Shown in pieces: positions 45,446 to 54,258 of a stretch of 64,000 nucleotides of DNA. The stretch is from Streptomyces sp. NRRL F-6131 (lineage in GTDB: Bacteria > Actinomycetota > Actinomycetes > Streptomycetales > Streptomycetaceae): contig JOHN01000038.1 of the NCBI GenBank assembly GCA_000719695.1, forward strand, positions 58,980 through 122,979, read 5' to 3'. A program made the translations under genes and the position numbers. The stretch's first letter is position 1, and every line of letters begins with the position of its first letter. The notes below the pieces were generated by a model, which made no database searches, had not been told where the DNA came from, and worked only from the letters and a program-made list of their open reading frames with translations.

Positions 45446-45498
45446 GTCCGTCGGACGTCCGTCGACGATGGCCGTCGTACGTCCGTCGGACGTCCGTC
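45446..45498. promoter_or_regulatory. two 18-bp palindromic repeats, candidate operator
   Basis: GTCCGTCGGACGTCCGTC occurs at 45446-45463 and again at 45481-45498, start-to-start distance 35 bases. Each contains the palindrome CGGACGTCCG, and the second extends to ACGTCCG-T-CGGACGT (45479-45493). They lie in the divergent region between the MMPL gene and the aminotransferase gene, 73 bases before the latter's start. No other gene is supported in 45112-45570. Confidence 0.5.
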
Positions 45499-45570
45499 CT
45501 CGGTGCCCCGGGGCCCGCAGGCCCCGGGACGCCCCCCGTCCACAGCTCGTCCCGCAGCCGGAGGTGGCCC

Positions 45571-46695
45571 ATGGGCGTTCCCGCCGCTCGCATCGTGTTC
45601 GACGAGAACGACCGCGCGGCCGTCGCGGAGGCGGTGAGCGAGATGCTCGCCACCGGGGCGCTCACCCTCGGCCCCTGGACCGAACGGTTCGAGCAGTCCT
45701 TCGCCGCCGAGCACGGCGCCGCGCACGCGGTCGCCGTCGCCAGCGGCACCGCCGCGCTGGAGATCGTCCTGCGCGGCCTGGACGTCCGCGACCGCGAGGT
45801 GGTCGTCCCGGCCGTCACCTTCTACGCGACGGCCGGCGCGGTGCTGCACGCCGGCGCCCGGCCGGTGATCGCCGACGTCGACCCGGCGACCCTCGCGCTC
45901 TCCCCGGACACCCTGGAGGCCGCGCTCAGCCCCGACACCGCCGCCGTCGTGCTGGTCCACATCGGCGGGCTGATCACCCCCGAGGTCGACGCCCTGCGCG
46001 CGATGTGCGACGCCCGGGGCATCCCGCTGGTCGAGGACGCCGCGCACGCGCACGGCAGCAGCTACCTGGGGCGCGCCGCCGGCACCTTCGGCCTGGCCGG
46101 CGCCTTCTCCTTCTACCCGACCAAGGTCACCACCAGCGGCGAGGGCGGCATGATCCTCACCGAGTCCGCCGAGCTGCGCGACGAGGCCCGGATCCACCGC
46201 GACCAGGGCAAGGGCTCGTTCACCACCAACCACCACGTGCGGCTCGGGGCGTCCTGGCGGATGAGCGAGGCGAACGCCGCCATCGGCACCGTCCACCTGC
46301 GCCGGCTCAAGGAGTTCGTGGAGACCAGGCGCCGGGTCGCCCAGCGCTACGACGCCGCGCTCGGCGCGCTCGACGGCCTGCGGCCCGTCACCGAACCGGC
46401 CGGCTGCCGCGGCAACTACTACAAGTACGTCGCCCTGCTGCCGCCCGGCGTCGACCGGGCCGCCTTCAAACGGGCCGTCGCCGAGGAGTACGACGTGCGG
46501 CTCTCCGGCGAGGTCTACGACCTGCCGCTGCACCTGCAACCGGTGCTCGCCCCCTACCGGCGGGCGGCGCTCCCGGTCGCCGAGGACGTCTGCGCCCGGC
46601 AGATCTGCCTGCCGGTGCACTCCGACATGACCGAGGACGAGACCGACCTGGTGATCGAGGCGGTCTCGGCCGTCCACCGCCGCCTCGCCGGCTGA
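45571..46695 (+). CDS. DegT/DnrJ/EryC1/StrS-family sugar aminotransferase
   Basis: 374 residues from ATG 45571 (GGAGG upstream). PLP signature: VAVASGTAALEIVLRGL, LVEDAAHAHGSSYLG, and FSFYPTKVTTSGEGGM, where Lys185 is the Schiff-base residue. These enzymes add an amino group to keto-sugars bound to nucleotides, or make related amino-compounds. It leads a three-gene unit with an epimerase and a glycosyltransferase. The long upstream open frame is non-coding-like. Confidence 0.93.
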   Translation: MGVPAARIVFDENDRAAVAEAVSEMLATGALTLGPWTERFEQSFAAEHGAAHAVAVASGTAALEIVLRGLDVRDREVVVPAVTFYATAGAVLHAGARPVIADVDPATLALSPDTLEAALSPDTAAVVLVHIGGLITPEVDALRAMCDARGIPLVEDAAHAHGSSYLGRAAGTFGLAGAFSFYPTKVTTSGEGGMILTESAELRDEARIHRDQGKGSFTTNHHVRLGASWRMSEANAAIGTVHLRRLKEFVETRRRVAQRYDAALGALDGLRPVTEPAGCRGNYYKYVALLPPGVDRAAFKRAVAEEYDVRLSGEVYDLPLHLQPVLAPYRRAALPVAEDVCARQICLPVHSDMTEDETDLVIEAVSAVHRRLAG

Positions 46696-46782
46696 CCCGG
46701 CGCGACGGTCGGGCCGGGTCGGTCCGGAGAACGGTCCGGAGCGGTCCGGAGAACAGGGCAGTCCAGAGAAAGGGAGAGAACC

Positions 46783-47739
46783 GTGCGGATAGCGGTCACC
46801 GGGGGATGCGGATTCATCGGCTCACACGTCGTCGACCGGCTGCTGGCCGCCGGGCACGAGGTGCTCGCGGTGGACTCCACCGACAAGTACCTCAACCCCG
46901 ACGCGGACCACGCCCGGATCGACATCCTCGACCTGCCGGCCCTGACCTCCGCCCTGGACGGCTGCGAGGTGGTGTTCCACCTGGCCGCCCAGGCCGACGT
47001 CGAACGGGTCGCCGCCGACCCGGTCCTCGCCGTGCGGACCAACATCGACGGCACCGAGGCCGTCCTGGAGGCCGCCCGGCGAAACGACCTCAGCCGGACC
47101 GTCCTGGCCAGCACCGTCTGGGTGTACGGGGCCGCCCTCACCGAGGCCGGTCTGGGCGACGGGGAGCAGGAGCTCGACGAGCACGTGCCGATCGAGCTCG
47201 ACCACAGCGGTCACCTCTACGTCGCCACCAAGCTGGCCGCCGAGATGCTCGTGCACAGCTACCGCCAGTTGTACGGGCGGCACTTCACCATCCTGCGGTA
47301 CGGCATCCCGTACGGGCCTCGGATGCGCGACGAGCTGGTGGTCGCCCGGTTCGTGCAGGCCGCGCTCGACGGACGGCCGATCACCATCGCGGGCGACGGG
47401 CGGCAGAGCCGCAACTTCGTCTACGTCGAGGACCTCGCCGACGCCCACGTCCGCGCCCTCTCCCCCGCCGCCGAGGACCAGACCTTCGCCCTGGAGGGCT
47501 CCACGGCCGTCTCGGTGCGCGACATCGCCGACACCGTCGACCGGCTGCTCGGGCCGGTCAGCATCGAGCACATCGAGGCGCGCACCGCCGACTACGCCGG
47601 GCGCCGGATCTCCGCCGCCCAGGCCAAGCGGCTGCTCGGCTGGTCGCCGCGGACCAACTTCACCGACGGCGTGCAGCGCTACGCGGACTGGTACCGGGCC
47701 GAGGCCGCGCCGACGCCCGGTCCGCGCCCGGGCGCCTGA
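46783..47739 (+). CDS. NAD-dependent nucleotide-sugar epimerase/dehydratase
   Basis: 318 residues from GTG 46783 (AAAGGGAGAG upstream). Extended SDR: Rossmann motif VTGGCGFIGSHVVDRL, VFHLAAQADVERV, catalytic YVATK (Tyr-x3-Lys), ILRYGIPYGPRMRDELV and SRNFVYVEDLADAHVRAL. It is closest to UDP-glucose 4-epimerase / dTDP-glucose dehydratase types. The Ser/Thr before the Tyr is in LASTVWVYG. Follows the aminotransferase by 87 bases with GC-rich short repeats between. Confidence 0.93.
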   Translation: MRIAVTGGCGFIGSHVVDRLLAAGHEVLAVDSTDKYLNPDADHARIDILDLPALTSALDGCEVVFHLAAQADVERVAADPVLAVRTNIDGTEAVLEAARRNDLSRTVLASTVWVYGAALTEAGLGDGEQELDEHVPIELDHSGHLYVATKLAAEMLVHSYRQLYGRHFTILRYGIPYGPRMRDELVVARFVQAALDGRPITIAGDGRQSRNFVYVEDLADAHVRALSPAAEDQTFALEGSTAVSVRDIADTVDRLLGPVSIEHIEARTADYAGRRISAAQAKRLLGWSPRTNFTDGVQRYADWYRAEAAPTPGPRPGA

Positions 47740-47752
47740 GCCGGGGCCCGGC

Positions 47753-48901
47753 GTGCCGCACGCGCTGCTGGTCTCCGGCTCGCTCGGCCAGGGCCACGAC
47801 GTGATGGCCCGGGCCTGCGCGGACTCGCTGGAGGCCCGCGGCTGGACGACCTGCACGGTCGACGCGATGGCCCTGCTCGGGCAGCGCGCGGGCTCCGCCG
47901 GGGAGGCCGTCTTCCGGCGGCTGCTCGACCTGCCCGGGGTCTACGACGCCTTCCACTTCTCCGCGCTGCGCCCCGGCGCCCGGATCGCGCTGCTGGCCGA
48001 CGCCGCGGCGCGGTCCCGCCTGGTGCCCGCCGTCCGGGCGCTGCTCGCGGAGCAGCGCCCGGAGCTGGTGGTGTCGGTGTTCGCGACCGCCACCTCGGCC
48101 GTCAACCGGCTGCGCGGCGACCCGCCGGCCTTCCGGCACCTGGTGCTCTGCACCGACGTCACCCCGCACCGGCTCTGGGTCCAGGACGGCACCGACCTCT
48201 TCCTGGTCACCTCCGAGGTCGCCGCCTGCGCGGTGCGGCGCTACCGGCCGGACGCTCCGGTGGCCGTCCTGCCCGCACCGCTGCGCGCGCCGTTCTACCG
48301 GCCGCCCCCGCGCGCCGAGGCCCGGGCACGGCTCGGCGTGCCGCCGGACGAGCGGTGCGTCCTGCTGATGTCCGGCGCCTGGGGCCTCGGCCCGCTGGCC
48401 CGCACGGCCGCCGCGCTGGCCGACGCCGGCCCGCACGTCCTCGCCGTGGCGGGCAGCAACGCCGAGCTGGAGCGCCGGCTGCGCCGCGCCGCCGCCCGCC
48501 GACCGCGGCTGCACCCGTTCGGCTGGACCGACCGGGTACCGGCCCTGATGGCCGCCGCCGACCTGGTGGTGACCAGCTCCGGAGACACCTGCAGCGAGGC
48601 CCGCGCGCTGGGCCGGCGTCTGCTGCTGCTGGACGTCGTCCAGGGCCACGGCCGGGACAACCTCCAGCACGAACTCGAGCTCGGCCATGCCGATGTGGTC
48701 TCGGCCCGCCCCGAGGAGGTGGTCCGGTCCGCCCTCGCGGCCGTCGAACGCCCCGAACCGCCGCCGTCCCCGGGTGCCTCTCCGGACGCCTGGCGCACGG
48801 GGTTCGCGGCGGCCCTGGACCGGGTCGGGCTGGCGGGCCCCGGCCCGGAGCGGGCCGGACCGCCCGAGGCCGACCCGGTGCCGGCACCGGGCCCGCTCTG
48901 A
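47753..48901 (+). CDS. MGDG-synthase-like glycosyltransferase (GT-B)
   Basis: 382 residues from GTG 47753. The N-terminal MGDG-synthase domain has LLVSGSLGQGHDVMARACAD; the C-terminal GT28-type half has LMSGAWGLGPLART, PFGWTDRVPALMAAADLVVT and SSGDTCSEARALGRRLLLL. Family members transfer sugars to lipid acceptors on the cytosolic side of the membrane. Thirteen bases after the epimerase stop. With the two previous genes it suggests making and attaching an amino sugar to a lipid (inference). The C-terminal ~40 residues are Pro-rich. Confidence 0.88.
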   Translation: MPHALLVSGSLGQGHDVMARACADSLEARGWTTCTVDAMALLGQRAGSAGEAVFRRLLDLPGVYDAFHFSALRPGARIALLADAAARSRLVPAVRALLAEQRPELVVSVFATATSAVNRLRGDPPAFRHLVLCTDVTPHRLWVQDGTDLFLVTSEVAACAVRRYRPDAPVAVLPAPLRAPFYRPPPRAEARARLGVPPDERCVLLMSGAWGLGPLARTAAALADAGPHVLAVAGSNAELERRLRRAAARRPRLHPFGWTDRVPALMAAADLVVTSSGDTCSEARALGRRLLLLDVVQGHGRDNLQHELELGHADVVSARPEEVVRSALAAVERPEPPPSPGASPDAWRTGFAAALDRVGLAGPGPERAGPPEADPVPAPGPL

Positions 48902-48938
48902 GGGGCCCGACACCCGTGGTGCCGTCCCGGGCCGCGGC

Positions 48939-49682
48939 TCAGGTCAGGGCTCCGGTCCGGCGGCGACCGGCCGGGACGCCGTGGTCGCGGAGCGGACCGA
49001 GGGCGAGGCCCCGCTCGCGGCAGTGGGCGGCGATCAGCGGGAGGGCGGCGAGGGTGGCGCGCCAGGAGTCGGGGGCCGAGGTGCAGTCGGAGTCGTGGAG
49101 CAGCAGGGTCGCGCCGCCGGTGAGGTGGGGGCGGGCGGTGGCGAGGACGGAGGGTCCGGTGGCGCCGGGTTCCCAGTCGCGGCCCCAGGCCGTCCAGAGG
49201 ACGGTGCGCAGGCCCAGGCGGTGGGCGGCCAGGGCCTGGCCGGCGGCGAGGACGCCGTAGGGCGGGCGGTACCGGACGGGGCGGGCGCCGGTGAGGGCGG
49301 TCACCGCCTCGCCGGCGCGGCGCAGTTCGCGCAGGTCGCGGGCGGGCGCGGGGTAGTACGGGCGGCGGTGGTGCCAGCCGTGGACGGCGACCTCGTGGCC
49401 GCGGGCGACCAGGTCGCGTCCGAGGTCCGGGGAGCGCTCGAGCATGGCGCCGAGCAGGAAGAAGGTGGCGCGGACACCGAGCGCGTCGAGGGCGTCGAGG
49501 ATCGGCGGGGTGCCGCGCGGGTCGGGGCCGTCGTCGAAGGTGAGGGCGACGTGGCGCGGGTCGCCGTAGCCGGCGGTGCGGCGGGCCGCGAGGCGCTTGA
49601 CCGGTGGCAACCGGACGGCCGCCGGGGCGAGGTGGAGCAGTTCGACGCCCGCGGCGGCGGCGAGGACGGCGCCGGCCCTCAC
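48939..49682 (-). CDS. polysaccharide deacetylase (NodB-type)
   Basis: 247 residues from GTG 49682. VALTFDDGPDPRGTP (catalytic Asp and metal Asp), HEVAVHGWHHRRPYY (metal His pair), RYRPPYGVLAA and LLLHDSDCT are the five NodB motifs. A hydrophobic start (AVLAAAAGVELLHLAP) may be a membrane anchor. It removes acetyl groups from N-acetylated sugars. Last gene of a three-gene unit (EamA transporter, SDR, deacetylase), with a GTGA overlap to the SDR gene. Confidence 0.92.
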   Translation of the reverse strand: MRAGAVLAAAAGVELLHLAPAAVRLPPVKRLAARRTAGYGDPRHVALTFDDGPDPRGTPPILDALDALGVRATFFLLGAMLERSPDLGRDLVARGHEVAVHGWHHRRPYYPAPARDLRELRRAGEAVTALTGARPVRYRPPYGVLAAGQALAAHRLGLRTVLWTAWGRDWEPGATGPSVLATARPHLTGGATLLLHDSDCTSAPDSWRATLAALPLIAAHCRERGLALGPLRDHGVPAGRRRTGALT

Positions 49683-50479
49683 CCGAAACGGGCCGCCAGC
49701 CGCCGGAACAGGCCCGGGGCCGTGCCGTGGATCCGGGCCGGGAGGCTCAGCCAGTGCGGGAGGAAGGCCCGGTCGCGGTCGGTGGTGATCGCCGCGTGGA
49801 CGAGGTCCGCCACCGCCTCGGCGGAGACGGGGCGGGGGCGTTCGCGCTGGTAGTCGGTACCGCGGGTGGCGAAGAACGGCGTCGCGACCGCCCCCGGCAG
49901 GACGAGCCGGACGCCGACGCCGGTGCCGCGCAGCTCGTACCAGAGGCTCTCGGCGAACATGGTCAGCCCGGCCTTGGTGGCGGCGTAGGCGGCCTCGTCG
50001 CGGACGCCGACCTGGCCGGCCATCGAGCCGAGCAGGACGATCCGGCCCCGGTCGCGCTCCAGCATGGCGGGCAGCAGCAGCCGGGTCAGCCGCAGCGGGG
50101 CGGCGAGGTTGACCTCCAGCATCCGGTCCAGGGTGTCGGCGGGGGTCTGCGCGAACGGGCCGCGCCAGCCGAGGCCGGCGCTGGCGATCAGCGCGTCGAC
50201 CCGCCCGGCCGCGGCGAGGGCGGCCTCGGCGAGCCGTTGGGCGCCGTCGGGCTTGGCGAGGTCGGCGGGCAGGGGTCGGCCGCCGGTGCGGGCGGCGACG
50301 GCGTCGAGCCGGGCCTGGTCGGTGCCGGAGAGCAGCAGCCGCCAGCCGGCGGAGGCGAGCCGGGCGGCGGTGGCCGCTCCGATCCCGGAGGAGGCGCCGG
50401 TCACCAGGGCGATCGGCGGGTCGTCGGCGGGGTGCCGCCGGGCCGGTCGGGAGGGTGGACGGTCGTCGTCCGTGGTCAT
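49679..50479 (-). CDS. short-chain dehydrogenase/reductase
   Basis: 266 residues. TGASSGIGAATAARL (cofactor), SAGLGWRGPF, catalytic Ser in IVLLGSMAGQ and YAATKAG (Tyr-x3-Lys) are intact. Classical SDR of the DltE/YqjQ-like type. ATG 50479 overlaps the transporter stop. Substrate unknown; co-transcription with a deacetylase points to cell-envelope chemistry. Confidence 0.92.
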   Translation of the reverse strand: MTTDDDRPPSRPARRHPADDPPIALVTGASSGIGAATAARLASAGWRLLLSGTDQARLDAVAARTGGRPLPADLAKPDGAQRLAEAALAAAGRVDALIASAGLGWRGPFAQTPADTLDRMLEVNLAAPLRLTRLLLPAMLERDRGRIVLLGSMAGQVGVRDEAAYAATKAGLTMFAESLWYELRGTGVGVRLVLPGAVATPFFATRGTDYQRERPRPVSAEAVADLVHAAITTDRDRAFLPHWLSLPARIHGTAPGLFRRLAARFG

Positions 50480-51435
50480 GGCACCTGCCGCTCTGTGCGC
50501 GTTTTGCCGTCCGTTTTGTCCGGCAAGTCACCTTCGCACGGCGGAGCCGTTCGAGCGACCCGGGTGGGCCCCGGCCGGGCCGGGGCGGCCGGTTCCGGCG
50601 GACGGCCCAGTTCGGCCTCCACCTCGCCGAACCGGGACAGCACGAAGGTGCCGCCGACCGCCACCGCGAAGCCGGTCAGCGCGCACCAGGCGTAGCCGGG
50701 CCGGGCGGTGTCGCCGAGCGCGGCCACCCCGACCAGCGCCGGGCCGAAGGTCTCGGAGACCGTGCCCGCGGCGGTCGTGGCTGTCACCGTGCCGCGCTGC
50801 AGGGCGAGCGCGTAGGCGAGGTAGCCGCCGAGGCCGCCCAGGGCCAGCCCGTACGCGGCCGGGTCGGTGAACGCGTCGAGCGGGCCGTCGAGGTCCAGCA
50901 CCCGGACGGCGAGGCTGGTCACCCCGAAGCCGACCCCCGCGAGCAGCCCGAGGCCGACCGCCGCCGCGTTGCCGGTGCGGCGGGCCAGGACGAGCGTGAG
51001 CAGCAGCATCAGCACCGTGGTGGCGAGCAGTGCCCAGTGGAACGCGGCCGGCGCGTGGTCGCGGCCGGCCCGGCCGGAGCCGAGGGCGAGCAGGGTCAGG
51101 CCGACCACCACGGCGGCGATGCCGACGAGGTCGGCGCGGTGCAGCCGGGCGCCGAGCAGGCGGGCGGCGGCGAGCGCGGTGACCGCCAGACTGGCGTTGG
51201 TGACGGCCTGCACCAGGAACAGCGGCAGGGTGCGCAGGGCGACGATGCTCAGCGCGAAGCCCGCGATGTCCAGGCCGGTGCCGAACAGGAACCGCCAGGA
51301 GCGGACCAGGGCGGCGAGCAGACCGACCCGCACCTGGTCCGCGTGCGGGGCCTCCCGTGCGCCGCTCGCCTGGAAGACCGAGCCGAAGCCGAAGCAGACG
51401 GTGGCGACCAGGGCGGTGGTGAGTCCGAGCAGCAT
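50476..51435 (-). CDS. EamA/DMT-type membrane transporter
   Basis: 319 residues with nine or ten hydrophobic segments (GLTTALVATVCFGFGSVFQA at the start, TLPLFLVQAVTNASLAVTAL, VGIAAVVVGLTLLALGSG). The N-terminal GFGSVFQASGAREAP and the repeated EamA layout fit drug/metabolite transporters. The C-terminal ~45 residues are cytoplasmic and Pro/charge-rich. Leads the operon with SDR and deacetylase. Confidence 0.85.
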   Translation of the reverse strand: MLLGLTTALVATVCFGFGSVFQASGAREAPHADQVRVGLLAALVRSWRFLFGTGLDIAGFALSIVALRTLPLFLVQAVTNASLAVTALAAARLLGARLHRADLVGIAAVVVGLTLLALGSGRAGRDHAPAAFHWALLATTVLMLLLTLVLARRTGNAAAVGLGLLAGVGFGVTSLAVRVLDLDGPLDAFTDPAAYGLALGGLGGYLAYALALQRGTVTATTAAGTVSETFGPALVGVAALGDTARPGYAWCALTGFAVAVGGTFVLSRFGEVEAELGRPPEPAAPARPGPTRVARTAPPCEGDLPDKTDGKTRTERQVP

Positions 51436-51556
51436 GGCCCTCCCGGCGTCCCTCCCACCCCGGGGGTGGGATCCACCCCCAGTCTCCGCCGGGCCGGCGG
51501 ACCGCGCAGCGGCGGACCGGAGGACGCCGGGGAGCGGTGTCGGCCCGGCGCCCGGG

Positions 51557-53299
51557 TCAGGCCCGGCCGGTGCCCTCGGACCGGACGGGAAGGGTGCCGG
51601 GCCAGGTGAGCAGCGGGAGGGGCCCGGTGTGGTGGTGGACGGCGTAGTGCTGCGGGGCCATCGCGGTCTCGCGGCCGGGGAGGCCGGCGACGACCGCGCG
51701 GTGCGCCTCGGCGGGGGTGAGGTCGGGGTCGGCGGTGGCGATCCGGGCGGTGAGGCGACCGTCCGCGAAGCCGAGCTCGACCGCCGTCGCCCGGGCGCCG
51801 AGGGTGTCGGCGAGCAGGGTGCGGACGGCCGCGAGATCGATCCAGTCGGCGCCGACGCGCTGCCAGTCGCCCGTGCGGGTGGCGGGGTGCAGGCCGCTCA
51901 GGGCGGCCAGCTCGGTGAGCGGGAGCGGCCGGTCGGCGGCGGCCGCCAGGACGGCGGGCACGGCGCGGGCGAAGCGCTCGGTGTCGGCGCGGTCGAGCAC
52001 CTGGGGGCAGGCGAGCAGGGCGAACTCCAGGCTGCCCGCGGTGCGCAGGATGTTGAGCAGCAGGCGGACCGGCAGGGCCTGGTCGGGCAGCCACTGCACC
52101 TCGGGGTCGGCGGTCGGGGCCGGGCGGGCGTCGGACAGCGACTCGGGGATGGCGAGGCTGAGGTCGTTGACGACGACCTGGCGGGTGAAGCGGGCGCCGC
52201 GCCGCTCGGCGACGTCCTCGACCAGTTGCCAGACCTTGTCGGCGTTGAGCGTGCTGTGCCAGTAGCCGGTGAAGGAGGCGGCCTTGGTGCGGCCGATCAG
52301 GCGGTCCAGGTCGTCGGGGGCACCGGACTCCTCCGGGGCCCCGGTGGCGTGGACCTCCAGGGCGATCAGGGCGTCCTGGGCCAGGGTGCCGATGTGGTCG
52401 GCGAGGGCGGAACGCTGGCGGTTCGCCGAGAGGGCCGAGATCACCAGGTCGGTGCGGGCCGCGCGGTGGGCGGCGAGGGCGGAGAAGACGGCGAGCAGGA
52501 CGACGGACGGGCCGGCGGCGGTGCGGCGGCAGACCGCTTCGAGGTCGGCGGCGCCGGTCCGCGAGCGCAGCAGCAGGGTGGCGAGCCCCTCCGCCGGGCC
52601 GGTCATGCCGTCGACCGCGAAGGAGCTCGACGGGCCGGTGGTGAGGACGGCCTCCCAGTGCTTCAGCGCGGCCGCGGTCTTGCGGCGCCCCTGGACGCTC
52701 TGCTCCAGGGCGGCCAGTTGGAGCGGGGTGCGGGAGGTGGCCGGCGGCAGTTCCGTCCCGGCGGCCAGCGCGAGCCAGTCCCGGATGAGCAGGGTGACGG
52801 CGACGCCGTCGACACCGGCGTGGCAGCCCACCACGACCAGCCGTCGGACCAGTTCGCCGTCGGTGAGGAGGGTGAAGCGCAGGCGCGGCGCGGCGGCGAG
52901 GTCGAAGGGGACCGCGACGTCGGCCCGGCCCAGTTCGGCGGCCAGGGCGTCGACCTCGTCGTCCGTGCGGCGGCCGACGGGGACCACGGCGACGCTGAAC
53001 TCGCCCTCGCTGCGCACCTCCTGGCGTTCCGGGAAGGCGTCCTCGCCGGGGCCGGGCGGGAAGACGGTGCGCAGCGACTCGTGCCGTTCGAGCAGGGCGC
53101 GCAGGGCGTCGACGGCGGCGGGCACGGTGGTGCCGTCGGGGACGGGCCAGACCGACTCCCGGTTGATCTGTTCGGGCCGGTCGCGCCGGATGCAGCGGAG
53201 CATGTTGTCCTGGCCGAGGGTGAGCGGGCCGGAGCCGCCGCCCACGCCGCGGAACCGGGCCGTGATCCGTCCGCTGGTCTCTGTCACGTCGTGCGTCAT
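51557..53299 (-). CDS. free-standing condensation-fold protein
   Basis: 580 residues from ATG 53299. Condensation (chloramphenicol-acetyltransferase-like) fold: LTLGQDNMLRCI near residue 26, ERHESLRTVFP, and the active motif GCHAGVDG (Cys159-His160, Asp164-Gly165), where the usual first His of HHxxxDG is Cys but the catalytic second His is kept. After ~450 residues the C-terminus (DWIDLAAVRTLLADTLGAR, TPAEAHRAVVAGLPGRETAM) looks like a worn adenylation C-subdomain. It probably forms an amide or ester between carrier-bound and free substrates, or acts as an acceptor module with the ACP upstream. Confidence 0.85.
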   Translation of the reverse strand: MTHDVTETSGRITARFRGVGGGSGPLTLGQDNMLRCIRRDRPEQINRESVWPVPDGTTVPAAVDALRALLERHESLRTVFPPGPGEDAFPERQEVRSEGEFSVAVVPVGRRTDDEVDALAAELGRADVAVPFDLAAAPRLRFTLLTDGELVRRLVVVGCHAGVDGVAVTLLIRDWLALAAGTELPPATSRTPLQLAALEQSVQGRRKTAAALKHWEAVLTTGPSSSFAVDGMTGPAEGLATLLLRSRTGAADLEAVCRRTAAGPSVVLLAVFSALAAHRAARTDLVISALSANRQRSALADHIGTLAQDALIALEVHATGAPEESGAPDDLDRLIGRTKAASFTGYWHSTLNADKVWQLVEDVAERRGARFTRQVVVNDLSLAIPESLSDARPAPTADPEVQWLPDQALPVRLLLNILRTAGSLEFALLACPQVLDRADTERFARAVPAVLAAAADRPLPLTELAALSGLHPATRTGDWQRVGADWIDLAAVRTLLADTLGARATAVELGFADGRLTARIATADPDLTPAEAHRAVVAGLPGRETAMAPQHYAVHHHTGPLPLLTWPGTLPVRSEGTGRA

Positions 53300-53439
53300 C
53301 ACGTCGATCACGCCCTTCGGTTCGGGGTCTGGGCGAGCTGCGGTCGGGACGCTACCAGCGGGCCGATCATGTGGTCCAGACCAGAAATCTGGGATGTCAC
53401 CGGGCTGCCACCGGGTGCCCGAAAATGCGTGACGCTTCG

Positions 53440-54258
53440 TCAACCACTTGACATGCCATGAACATTGGGTGGAGCCCAGGCGTGCGCACGGACCTCGAAC
53501 GGGCGGCCGCCGACGGCGGCCAGCGCGGCACGGAACGGGCCGGGGACGGGCACGTCGTCGACCCGGCACGGTCCGGCTCCGAGCGCGCCGGGGTCGGCGA
53601 GCAGCACCGGCGCCGGACCGGCCAGCGGCAGCCCGAAGCCCTGGACGAGCCGGCCGCCGTACGCCTTGACGCACGCCTCGCGGCGGCACCACAGCTCGGT
53701 GAACCGCTCGGCGGGGGCCGGGTCGGCGGCGACCAGCGCCGCCTCGTCGGCCGGGAAGTACCGCCGGGCCATCCGCACCGCGATCCGCGCGTCCCGGACC
53801 TCCTCGACGTCCACGCCGACGGCGCGCCCCTCCTCGGCGAGGGCGACGGCGGCGAGGGCTCCGGAGGCGGAGTGGTTGACGGCGAGGCCGTCGATCCCGG
53901 GTTTGCCGTGCGGGCCGTAGCGCCAGACGAGCCGTGCGGGATCGCGGCCGAGCCGGGCGCCGGCGAGCAGGCGGACGGCGCCGTGGGCCACGGTGAACCG
54001 CCGCCCGAAGCGCCGGTCCGGCCCGTCGGCGCGGGCGCGTTCGACCGGGTCGAGCAGCTCCCGCAGGGCGCGGACCACCGGTTCGGGCTGGTCGGTGGGG
54101 ATCAGCCAGACGTCGATCCGGTCGGGGGCGCGGTCCGGGGCGCGGTCGGGGGCGGCCGGGTCGGTGTGGCGACAGGTGCCGGTGCCGATGTCGGTGCCGG
54201 GGTCGGCCCGGTCGGGGACGCGGTCGGTGTCGACCGGGGCCCCGCCGGGACCGGTCAC
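53440..54258 (-). CDS. Sfp-type 4'-phosphopantetheinyl transferase
   Basis: 272 residues from GTG 54258. Core motifs: GVDVEEVRD (metal Asp/Glu) and ELWCRREACVKAYGGRL (WxxKEAxxK type), plus RFTVAHGAVRLLAG and HGKPGIDGLAVNHSAS. The N-terminal ~45 residues are a DR/DP-rich low-complexity tail. It converts apo-carrier proteins to the holo form using CoA. GTGA overlap with the thiolase-fold gene; the likely client is the neighbouring ACP. Confidence 0.93.
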   Translation of the reverse strand: MTGPGGAPVDTDRVPDRADPGTDIGTGTCRHTDPAAPDRAPDRAPDRIDVWLIPTDQPEPVVRALRELLDPVERARADGPDRRFGRRFTVAHGAVRLLAGARLGRDPARLVWRYGPHGKPGIDGLAVNHSASGALAAVALAEEGRAVGVDVEEVRDARIAVRMARRYFPADEAALVAADPAPAERFTELWCRREACVKAYGGRLVQGFGLPLAGPAPVLLADPGALGAGPCRVDDVPVPGPFRAALAAVGGRPFEVRAHAWAPPNVHGMSSG

